Shown here one piece after another: positions 43,142 to 50,728 of a stretch of 64,000 nucleotides of DNA. The stretch is from Desulfocapsa sp. (lineage in GTDB: Bacteria > Desulfobacterota > Desulfobulbia > Desulfobulbales > Desulfocapsaceae). Each line of letters begins with the position of its first letter. Position 1 is the first letter of the stretch. A program made the translations under genes and the position numbers. The notes below the pieces were generated by a model. The model made no database searches and was not told where the DNA came from. It saw nothing but the letters and a program-made list of their open reading frames with translations. The stretch lies in NCBI GenBank assembly GCA_022712895.1, contig JAFLJS010000008.1, positions 1 through 64,000 on the forward strand. The letters run 5' to 3'.

Positions 43142-43215
43142 GAAGTCAATTGTTCCGCTATTACGTAACTTCTTTGTCAACCTTGATTGACTTCCATTTT
43201 TCTATCATATAAAAT
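43142..43215 (+). promoter_or_regulatory. Promoter with overlapping inverted repeat, sensor kinase gene
   Basis: TTGACT (43187-43192), 17-bp spacer, TAAAAT (43210-43215), about 86 nt before the kinase ATG. The -35 hexamer is inside the right arm of a perfect 9-bp inverted repeat, GAAGTCAAT (43142-43150) and ATTGACTTC (43186-43194), with a TTACGTAA palindrome between the arms. A repressor or activator site is plausible. Confidence 0.5.
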
Positions 43216-43300
43216 CAGGGAATAAGCAGTTTGGAAATATGATGGATGCCTCACCACTCCATGAAGAGTCGCTTTACAAAGAACATTTAAGACGCCTACT

Positions 43301-45871
43301 ATGAAGACAAAATGGAAAATCATCACCTCAGTTATGTTGATATTTCTGTTTTTCTGTACATGTTTCACCATCGTTTTTGTCCTGCATAGTCAGGATGAGC
43401 TAGACACTTACATTACTCTTCGTGTTCAAAATATTCGTAGCGTTACAAGCATACTGCACGAACAGAACAGCAACTCCTATCGCAAAAGAATCAAAAGTTT
43501 TTTGAATTCTCATTTATCTCTGGATAGAAATGATATTCTAAAGGCTTTCGCCGATCAGGATAGGGACACACTACTCCAGCTAACGACTCCTTTCCTTACT
43601 CTTTTCAAAAAAGAAAACCCTTATTTCACAACGTTTAGTTGGGTTCTACCTGATAACAAGGCATTTCTGCTGGTACATAACCCAAAGAGATTTGGTGCTG
43701 ATGTCAGTAAAATGAGACCAGATGTTGCCAAAGCCAATAAAGAGCATCAGCAGTATTCCGGCTTTAATGCCAGCCCCGTTGGTTTACAGTACAGCGTTGT
43801 TAATCCTGTAAGTTATAAAGGAAAACATATCGGAGTGATGCAGTTTGGACTACAGGATAATGTGCTTATTGATGCTATTTATAAGAAATTGCATATTCCT
43901 GTTGGCCTGGTTATCCCAAAAAAGAACTTCCAGTATATAACGCGCTCAAAAATACCCACAATTACAAACGATTCCTTTGCTATCCAGTCATATCAGATAG
44001 ATCTTTTTACAAAAGACTTTGACACCATTAACTGGACTCTCAATAAGCAGCGAGTAGTCATACAGGGAAAGGAGTATGTCATTGTCAAAACGGTTGAATT
44101 GAGTAATTATGCGGATAAACTTCAGGGACATATCTTCGCAGCGTTGGACATATCAGAAAAGGTCGCAGCAACACAGACAGACATTGCATTGATTGTCATT
44201 GTCAGCTGTATTCTCATGTTGCTCTCTTTTTTGATTTTATATTTTGGCTACGGTTCCATGGCTCAGAAGATAATAGATCTTCAGGTAGTAGAGAAGATAA
44301 ATAGAGAGCTTGAAGGCAGAGTTATTGATCGAACCAAAGAACTAGAAGAAAGCAAAAAACACCTCAAATCGTCAGAAAAGAAACTTCGTCAAATAGTCGA
44401 GAATATAACAGATGCCTATTATGAAATGGGCCTTGATGGAACGATTTATTATTGCAGCCCATCGAGTCTCACTGTTTCAGGGTATTCCCACGACGAACTT
44501 ATCGGACATAATTCCAGCATGTTATACGCAAACCCTGACGACAGAAAGCTACTACTTGCAGCTCTTAAAAATGAAGGCAAAGCCCAGGATTTAGAATTGC
44601 TCTTCAAAAAGAAAAATGGTGATTTGTATGATGTCTCCTTCAATGCAGACTTCTCTTTTGATGAAAAAGGTAAACCGATACGCTTGAATAGCACCATTCG
44701 TGACATAACCACGATCAAAAAAGTAAAAAAACAGATCCAACGCTCTAAAAAGATGGAAGCCATCGGCTTAATGGCAGGTGGAGTTGCCCATGATCTGAAC
44801 AATATACTCTCCGGGATCGTTGGGTATCCTGAGTTGCTGTTACGGACCTTACCCAAGGAAAGTGATTTAAGGCAACCCCTCGAGGCTATCCAGGAATCCG
44901 GTCAACGAGCAGCAACGGTAGTTGCAGATTTACTCACTGTTGCCAGAGGTGTGGCCAGCTCCAGAGAATCCCATGACATTAACACTTTGATTCGAGAATA
45001 CCTGCATTCACCGGAATGCTTAAAACTCAAATCACACTTTCCACGGGTGGCTTGGCAGGATCAGCTTACTGCCGTTCAAACAACCATATCCTGCTCACCT
45101 GTTCATGTGAAAAAATGTCTCATGAACCTGGTAATAAATGCGACTGAAGCAGTAAACGAGAAGGGAAACGTTACAATATCCACCTGTAACCTGAATGTCG
45201 ATGGTACTACAGCCCCTGACTTGACTGAAGGTGCATATGTTATTGTCAGTGTCCAGGACACAGGCCCAGGTATCGCTGAAGAAGATCTGGATCATATTTT
45301 CGAACCGTTTTACACAAAAAAGGTCATGGGCCAAAGTGGTACCGGCCTGGGATTGTCTGTGGTCTGGAATACCATGGAAGATCATGATGGAAAAGTCACA
45401 GTGGAGAGCGATGGAAATGGAACATGCTTTCAGCTCTATTTCCCGGTAGAGAGAGTGTGTGATACTGCACCAGCATCCATTAATACTGTAGATATAAGAA
45501 GTCACAACGGAGAGCATATCCTAGTTGTGGATGATGAACCGCAGCTGCGCGATATGGCCAGCCAGATGCTGCAATCTCTTGGTTACAGGATTGACACGGT
45601 CTCTTCCGGTGATGAAGCCATTACATTTGTCAAAAACACCGCAACCGACCTGATTGTTCTCGATATGCTGATGGAACCAGGTCTGAATGGTCGACAAACG
45701 TATGAGGCGATACGTCAGCTGTGTCCAAATCAAAAAGCAATTGTTGCCAGTGGATTTTCTGAAAGTAACGAGGTAAAGGCTACTATGCAACTTGGTGCCA
45801 GTGGGTTTATAAAAAAACCGTACACCATAGACACGTTGGGTCGGGCAATTAAGAAGGCATTGGTCAGTTAA
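43301..45871 (+). CDS. Hybrid sensor histidine kinase with Cache-like sensor
   Basis: 856 residues. TM1 (about 7-29), extracytoplasmic Cache-like domain (about 35-285; VHNPKRFGADVSKMRPD, KEHQQYSGFN), TM2 (about 290-312), coiled linker, PAS (about 365-470), HisKA with GGVAHDLNNILS, an ATPase domain (DTGPGIAEED, GTGLGLS) and a receiver with Asp in LIVLDMLMEPG. The sensor region resembles that of the GGDEF-EAL protein at 9170-11905, suggesting related ligands. No response regulator is adjacent. A 10-bp stem lies just downstream. Confidence 0.9.
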   Translation: MKTKWKIITSVMLIFLFFCTCFTIVFVLHSQDELDTYITLRVQNIRSVTSILHEQNSNSYRKRIKSFLNSHLSLDRNDILKAFADQDRDTLLQLTTPFLTLFKKENPYFTTFSWVLPDNKAFLLVHNPKRFGADVSKMRPDVAKANKEHQQYSGFNASPVGLQYSVVNPVSYKGKHIGVMQFGLQDNVLIDAIYKKLHIPVGLVIPKKNFQYITRSKIPTITNDSFAIQSYQIDLFTKDFDTINWTLNKQRVVIQGKEYVIVKTVELSNYADKLQGHIFAALDISEKVAATQTDIALIVIVSCILMLLSFLILYFGYGSMAQKIIDLQVVEKINRELEGRVIDRTKELEESKKHLKSSEKKLRQIVENITDAYYEMGLDGTIYYCSPSSLTVSGYSHDELIGHNSSMLYANPDDRKLLLAALKNEGKAQDLELLFKKKNGDLYDVSFNADFSFDEKGKPIRLNSTIRDITTIKKVKKQIQRSKKMEAIGLMAGGVAHDLNNILSGIVGYPELLLRTLPKESDLRQPLEAIQESGQRAATVVADLLTVARGVASSRESHDINTLIREYLHSPECLKLKSHFPRVAWQDQLTAVQTTISCSPVHVKKCLMNLVINATEAVNEKGNVTISTCNLNVDGTTAPDLTEGAYVIVSVQDTGPGIAEEDLDHIFEPFYTKKVMGQSGTGLGLSVVWNTMEDHDGKVTVESDGNGTCFQLYFPVERVCDTAPASINTVDIRSHNGEHILVVDDEPQLRDMASQMLQSLGYRIDTVSSGDEAITFVKNTATDLIVLDMLMEPGLNGRQTYEAIRQLCPNQKAIVASGFSESNEVKATMQLGASGFIKKPYTIDTLGRAIKKALVS

Positions 45872-45890
45872 CAGAACCGTACTGGTGATA

Positions 45891-45929
45891 GAAGAGCAAA
45901 GCTACCTGAGAAGAGAAATTTTGCTCTTC
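45891..45929. terminator. Hairpin after the sensor kinase gene
   Basis: Perfect 10-bp inverted repeat GAAGAGCAAA (45891-45900) and TTTGCTCTTC (45920-45929), 20 nt after the kinase stop. There is no T-run on either side, so it is only a possible terminator or RNA-stabilising stem. Confidence 0.35.
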
Positions 45930-46044
45930 ACCCAAGCTAATTAGTGAAGCAAGAAAAAGATAGCCCGCCTAAGTGCAGATAATTGATTTGTCCCAGTTAC
46001 GAGAATATCCCGCAGTACATTTAATTTGCGTTCCTACTGTCCAA

Positions 46045-46430
46045 TTACAACCATCTCCTAAAAACGATGCGACCTGGATAGCCTGGGACAATGCTTACAG
46101 GGCTGGCATAGACACTACATATCCAGAAGGAAGATAAGTGACCTGACATTAAAATATCAATTTTCCTGATTCCAGTTCGTAACGAAACAATTATCGAGCG
46201 AGCAACTGTCTTGCAACATCTGTTCGGCCAAGGCCTTAGTTGCGAGAATTGGTAATGTTTCAAATCAAAACACATTTCCTGACCACTCACCTGGTAACTT
46301 GAATAGCGGTATTCACCCGGATGCTCGACCATTCCGCACGTACAGGGTTACACGAGAAAAGATACTCCTGCTGCTGGACGAGCAAGAACGGTTTAATCTT
46401 GATAAAAAATCTTCCCTCATGATATCGTAA
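46045..46430 (-). pseudogene. Decayed REP-associated tyrosine transposase (RAYT/Y1 family)
   Basis: Two minus-strand frames together spell the C-terminal signature of these transposases. One frame has HEGRF (where the family has WEGRF) and EYLFSCNPVRA; the next frame continues MVEHPGEYRYSSYQ. Restoring one G (GCGGAATGG to GCGGGAATGG near 46331) would join them as the canonical NPVRAGMVEHPGEYR. The residues between EYL and NPVRA (usually xRYIEL) are partly deleted, and the N-terminal catalytic part is absent. It is a non-functional remnant in an otherwise gene-free 627-nt gap (45872-46498). Confidence 0.8.
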
Positions 46431-46498
46431 GACTATATGCTTTATAGAAGTCCCAAACAGATTAGACGTCCCACTATTCTTAACGAACAATATCCCGT

Positions 46499-47983
46499 AT
46501 GACCTTTGAAACCTGCAACTCCAGAGAAGGATTGCTCGACTCTGACTATAAAATAAATCTACTCACTGCTCTTGCAACGTCAGCTGAAAAATTAACCGGC
46601 GGCCAAGGGTGGCCCGATGGTGTCCACCATCTCCTGAAAAACCTGGGTCAAATAACAGGAGTCAGCAGAGTCTGGATCTTCCAGGTTATGAAGCTCACCA
46701 GTAAACAAATTACCCAGGATTACACCTTTGAATGGGCCACAAAACCGGAATACGTGCAAATTGGGATGTCCAGATTCTCCATGTCCACGAATACACTGGA
46801 AGACATTGAATATAAAAATCTGATCGAAAGTCGAAAAAGAGGGGAATGGCAGAAAGTTATAGTAAAAAACCTCGATCCTGGATTGCTCAAAACAGATCTG
46901 GAATCCCAGGGGATCAAATCGATGCTCACCATTCCAATTTTCCTGCAAAACAGATGGTGGGGAATATTGGGTTTTGATGATTGCGAACGGGGATATGACT
47001 GGTCACCAGCAGAGGTTGCACTCCTGAGAATTGGGAGCTCTCTTATTGCTAATGCCGTGCTCAATACAAGGTTGGACGCCTCCAGAAAACAGTTTTCTCT
47101 CCTGCAAAATATCACTGACAGCAGTCTCTGGTCATTAGACTTTCAAACGCAGCATATCCATCTGAGTAACAATCTGTCTGACATTAATGTCGGCCTCTCG
47201 GTCGACAACGAACTTCCCCTGCGAAGCATTCTAAAAATATTGCACCCGGATGACAGAAAACGATTGCTGCAGTTTATGAGGAGCTATAATTTAACGAAAG
47301 ACAAAAGCATCAGAATTGAACTCAGAATCCAAAGTAAAAACAGATTCTACAAATGGATTGAGCTTGTTGCAAGTATTAGCTTTGACACACTCAACCGACC
47401 AGTGCAATGTGCAGGTATTGCCATTGATATTAGCCAAAGAAAACATGAGGAAGCGAAGTTACGGCAGGAAGCGGCCACTGATCCGCTCACTGGAATTATC
47501 AATCGAAGAATATTTCATGAATCATTCAGACAATTACTGAGAACATCCGAGCAAACCCGAAGACCGCTCTCGCTGTTCGTGCTCGACATTGACTTTTTCA
47601 AATATGTAAACGATACCTGGGGACATGATTGTGGAGACAATGTCCTGATTCATATGGTGAACATTATCAGTCGTATGCTCAGAGAAAATGATGTTTTTGC
47701 TCGTATTGGCGGAGAAGAGTTTGCAATTTTACTTCCAGGAATAAATAACCAACAGGCAGAAAAGATAGGTAACCGTATACGAAAAGCTATTGCGGAGTCA
47801 CCTTACCTATACAATAAAGAGACTATTTCAATCACTGTCAGCATAGGCTGCACTACGCATCACTCTGACAGCAAGCAAGAAATAGACGACATTCTCATTG
47901 CTACAGATCGGGCACTCTATAAAGCAAAGGGAAGTGGACGCAACAAACTCTGTCAGTCAAATAGTCGGCCATCATCTTTATAA
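46499..47983 (+). CDS. Diguanylate cyclase with GAF and PAS domains
   Basis: 494 residues, no TM helix. GAF domain (about 30-195; SMLTIPIFLQNRWWGILGFDDCE), PAS/PAC (about 205-315; RIELRIQSKNRFYKWIEL, GIAIDISQRKH) and a GGDEF domain (about 325-490) with an intact active site, RIGGEEFAILLPG. A cytoplasmic sensor that makes cyclic-di-GMP. The ribosome-binding site is weak. The 3' end overlaps the convergent gene at 47953-48411 by 31 nt. Confidence 0.9.
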   Translation: MTFETCNSREGLLDSDYKINLLTALATSAEKLTGGQGWPDGVHHLLKNLGQITGVSRVWIFQVMKLTSKQITQDYTFEWATKPEYVQIGMSRFSMSTNTLEDIEYKNLIESRKRGEWQKVIVKNLDPGLLKTDLESQGIKSMLTIPIFLQNRWWGILGFDDCERGYDWSPAEVALLRIGSSLIANAVLNTRLDASRKQFSLLQNITDSSLWSLDFQTQHIHLSNNLSDINVGLSVDNELPLRSILKILHPDDRKRLLQFMRSYNLTKDKSIRIELRIQSKNRFYKWIELVASISFDTLNRPVQCAGIAIDISQRKHEEAKLRQEAATDPLTGIINRRIFHESFRQLLRTSEQTRRPLSLFVLDIDFFKYVNDTWGHDCGDNVLIHMVNIISRMLRENDVFARIGGEEFAILLPGINNQQAEKIGNRIRKAIAESPYLYNKETISITVSIGCTTHHSDSKQEIDDILIATDRALYKAKGSGRNKLCQSNSRPSSL

Positions 47984-48411
47984 AACATCCCTAATCGCTG
48001 TCGTCTTCGTTCCAGTATATCTCCACCGTTTTTCCACAGAGCAAGGAGTTCTTCCAATTTATGCTGTTTTGTCACTTCATTCCAGGGCAGAGGTGTCGGG
48101 TGCGGTCCCGGGGTAGAGTCTATGTTTACTTCTGGAAGGCGTAACAGATAGGTATCAGCTCTCACATCGAGTAAAATCTGGGCAATACCCAGATCACCAA
48201 TGGCCCGAGCTGTTGCCTCATCCGAACGAAAGAGAATGGAGAAACCACCCCGATAGGGATTTGGACAGTTTACAGCCCGAAGCACCTGGCAGCCCCATCT
48301 TTCGAGATACTCAATAAATGGCTGCATTGTTTGCGGATCTTCTACCTGTATCCCAGGGAACGTATTTGCTCTCTTTGTCATCCTGTACAGACACCATGTT
48401 GGATTTTCCAT
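47953..48411 (-). CDS. Hypothetical protein
   Basis: Up to 152 residues, soluble. No family recognised. The composition is protein-like (FIEYLERWGCQVLRAVNCPN, GGFSILFRSDEATARAIGD, LLDVRADTYLLRLPEV), and the C-terminal part is charged and helical (ELLALWKNGGDILERRRQRL). The start is uncertain: ATG 48411 or ATG 48381, neither with a good ribosome-binding site. Overlap of 31 nt with the convergent cyclase gene is acceptable for opposite strands. Confidence 0.55.
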   Translation of the reverse strand: MENPTWCLYRMTKRANTFPGIQVEDPQTMQPFIEYLERWGCQVLRAVNCPNPYRGGFSILFRSDEATARAIGDLGIAQILLDVRADTYLLRLPEVNIDSTPGPHPTPLPWNEVTKQHKLEELLALWKNGGDILERRRQRLGMFYKDDGRLFD

Positions 48412-48740
48412 AAAAGTACTGGAGTCAAGGTTAACAGAAAGTAGGCAATCATTCCAGAGATTACCACCCAGCCACTTCGTCGCATCTTTTGCTCTGCCCA
48501 GTCTGCTAATTCTGGTTGCGATAAAACAATGCCTGGAGCAGCAAGCAGTTCAAGGAATCACAGAAAAGTCACCATTACGCCAGAAAAGATGCCTGTAACA
48601 TGAGAGATTTACTCTCAACTATTGCCGATCACGCCTTGTATAGTATATAGTTCAGAAACAAGTTGTTAAGCAGGTTGAGTAAAAAACCCTAGTCTCTTAT
48701 GTTTTAAATTTCAAAAACTAATCTTCCACCCAGTGATTTT
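48412..48740. other. Intergenic region without recognised feature
   Basis: 329 nt between the divergent hypothetical gene and the outer-membrane barrel gene. No convincing ORF, RNA gene, repeat or terminator was seen. It presumably holds the promoters of both genes. Confidence 0.5.
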
Positions 48741-50063
48741 ATGAAAAACACAACAGTTTTGAAAACCGTTTCCCTTTTGGCTCTCTCCAGCCTACTTCTT
48801 GCGCCAATGCTCTATGCACGCCCCAGTACTTCAGTAAAAAGCACACTGAGCAGAGCTGAAAACAGAGATGGAAGTACAAAAAACAAACTGATTATGCCCT
48901 ACGCCTTTTCCACCGAGAGTATGGGATTCACTGCTGGTGTCGGTGGTGGGACAAAAGGATACGGGCAGGACCAACTGCTTTTAGGTGCTACCGCTTTTTA
49001 CAGCGTTGATGAAGCAGTGGGCTTGTTCCTCGGAATGTGGGATTATCAGCCATCATTTGCCAATCGTTTTTTCCTCAGTGCACAGGGCATGGTTTCCCAC
49101 TTTCCAACACAACGGGCATACACAAAAATTGCCTTTGATCCCAATGTCATTCGTCCGGGAAGTAACGATTCCGACATGGACGCATACGGTGAGGACAGCG
49201 GGTATAGCAACTGGACTGATATCAAGCTTGAATATGTCCTCCCCATCGGATCGGCTAAAAATGACCCCATGCTGCACAATGAATTAAAAGGCGGCCTGCT
49301 GCAATCCGCTCCCATGGGGGGAGAAACATGGAACCCTCTGGAGACTGGGGTAACCATATTGTTATTAAAACAATACAACAGATTTCGAAGTTTTGAGCTG
49401 GAGCAAAAAGATATTGACGCAACCGTACATCCTATACAGGCCGGCATTGCCTATTATAACACAGATTTCCCCGGAAACCCCTCTACAGGCTCAAGCCAGT
49501 ACTTTGCAGTAACTCATGATTTTGGCTGGCTCGAATCTCCTGACGACTGGACTTTTATTGAATTTGAAGCAAGCAAGTACTTCTCTTTAGGTGAATCCGA
49601 CTGGGCAAAACAGCGCGTTATCGCTCTCAACATGTGGACTGGTGACAATACCAGCTGGACAGAGGAGACAAACGCTGACGGCACCATTTCTGTGAACCAT
49701 CGTGCACCCTTTTATGAAGGTTCAAACCTGGGTGGCTTCTATCGTATGCGCGCTTACCCAACAGATCGATTCAACGATAAGGCCGTTATTTACACCACCG
49801 CTGAATATCGCTACACGCTGGACTGGAATCCCATTGGCAATATTTCCTGGCTTAAATTCCTAAGAAGCGACTGGTTACAGCTTGTTGCTTTTGCGGAAGG
49901 CGGACGTGTTGCCAATGATTACAACGCAGACCTTCTTAAAGACTGGAAATTTGATGGCGGAATCAGTATTCGTTCCATGTTTTCCGGTGCTGTGGTTCGT
50001 TTTGATATTGCCACCTCAGATGAAACGACTTCGGCATGGGTTATGTTTGGCCATCCATTCTGA
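48741..50063 (+). CDS. Outer-membrane beta-barrel, Omp85/BamA-like without POTRA
   Basis: 440 residues with a signal peptide (TVSLLALSSLLLAPMLYA). The mature part alternates aromatic and polar residues as in a barrel and ends in Phe (MFGHPF), the outer-membrane insertion signal. The segment LGGFYRMRAYPTDRFNDKA followed by EYRYTLDW resembles the conserved strand/loop 6 region of Omp85 surface-antigen domains. There is no room for POTRA domains, so it would be a barrel-only member. Function unknown. The mobile element copy at 50062-50234 abuts and overlaps its stop codon. Confidence 0.78.
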   Translation: MKNTTVLKTVSLLALSSLLLAPMLYARPSTSVKSTLSRAENRDGSTKNKLIMPYAFSTESMGFTAGVGGGTKGYGQDQLLLGATAFYSVDEAVGLFLGMWDYQPSFANRFFLSAQGMVSHFPTQRAYTKIAFDPNVIRPGSNDSDMDAYGEDSGYSNWTDIKLEYVLPIGSAKNDPMLHNELKGGLLQSAPMGGETWNPLETGVTILLLKQYNRFRSFELEQKDIDATVHPIQAGIAYYNTDFPGNPSTGSSQYFAVTHDFGWLESPDDWTFIEFEASKYFSLGESDWAKQRVIALNMWTGDNTSWTEETNADGTISVNHRAPFYEGSNLGGFYRMRAYPTDRFNDKAVIYTTAEYRYTLDWNPIGNISWLKFLRSDWLQLVAFAEGGRVANDYNADLLKDWKFDGGISIRSMFSGAVVRFDIATSDETTSAWVMFGHPF

Positions 50064-50234
50064 TGGCGTCGCGTTTATACCCTTTTTTCGGGTGAAAACT
50101 CTTCATCTTCTTCGTCACCACAAATTTGCTGTCACTACGACGTACTATAGTACGCCTCGTTCCATCAAATCTGCGTTCCTCGAATATGAAGCTTTTCACT
50201 TAGCCATTTAAAATTTAACTTTTTCGAGTTTATA
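50062..50234 (-). mobile_element. MITE-like element, copy f (full length, inverted)
   Basis: 173 bp, the reverse complement of copies a and e. It starts GATGGCGTCG and ends CGAGTTTATA, with GTGAAAACTCTTCATC, ACGACGTAC/GTACGCC and GAATATGAAGC aligning to copy e. It is the most diverged copy; its flanks share only ATTCT (50057-50061 and 50238-50242), so the target duplication is decayed or absent. Its first bases are the last two of the TGA stop of the barrel gene, and its other end is 12 nt before dtd, so it fills the whole intergenic space. Confidence 0.8.
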
Positions 50235-50246
50235 CAAATTCTCTCT

Positions 50247-50696
50247 ATGCGTGCAGTTATTCAACGGGTTAGCAGTGCCTCTGTAACAGTCGGTTCTAAG
50301 AATACAGGTGCAATAGCTTCAGGGCTCCTTGTGTTCCTGGGAATCCATCGTGATGACGGGACTCAAGAGATCAAATGGATGTCCGACAAAATACGAAACT
50401 TACGTATATTCGAAGATAACGAAGGAAAGATGAATCGTTCCCTCATCGACACAGGAGGAGCCATGCTCGTGATCTCCCAGTTCACCCTTTATGGTGACTG
50501 CCGCAAAGGACGACGGCCCGGGTATTCTGCTGCAGCCCCACCCGAACAGGCCAATGCGTTATATGAACAATTCATCACCCACGTAACAGCAAGTGGCATT
50601 GAAACTGCCAGTGGAAAATTTCAGGCACATATGGAAGTGAGTCTCGTGAATGACGGTCCTGTCACCCTTCTTCTCGATTCTAACAAAATATTCTAA
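50247..50696 (+). CDS. dtd: D-aminoacyl-tRNA deacylase
   Basis: 149 residues, full length. Hydrolyses D-amino acids (and glycine from tRNA-Ala) from mischarged tRNA. Begins MRAVIQRVSSASV and contains the active-site motifs SQFTLYGDCRKGRRP and NDGPVT (the NxGPxT box). Upstream is the inverted mobile element; the PreP-like protease gene follows after 32 nt on the same strand. Confidence 0.96.
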   Translation: MRAVIQRVSSASVTVGSKNTGAIASGLLVFLGIHRDDGTQEIKWMSDKIRNLRIFEDNEGKMNRSLIDTGGAMLVISQFTLYGDCRKGRRPGYSAAAPPEQANALYEQFITHVTASGIETASGKFQAHMEVSLVNDGPVTLLLDSNKIF

Positions 50697-50728
50697 CTAC
50701 AAACAACACCTCAACCATTTAAAATATT

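Noticed and set aside
42868-43149. Minus-strand 93-codon ORF across the end of the MBL hydrolase
   Set aside because: Shadow of a real gene; its resemblance to the RAYT-region frame follows from the DNA similarity reported in the findings.
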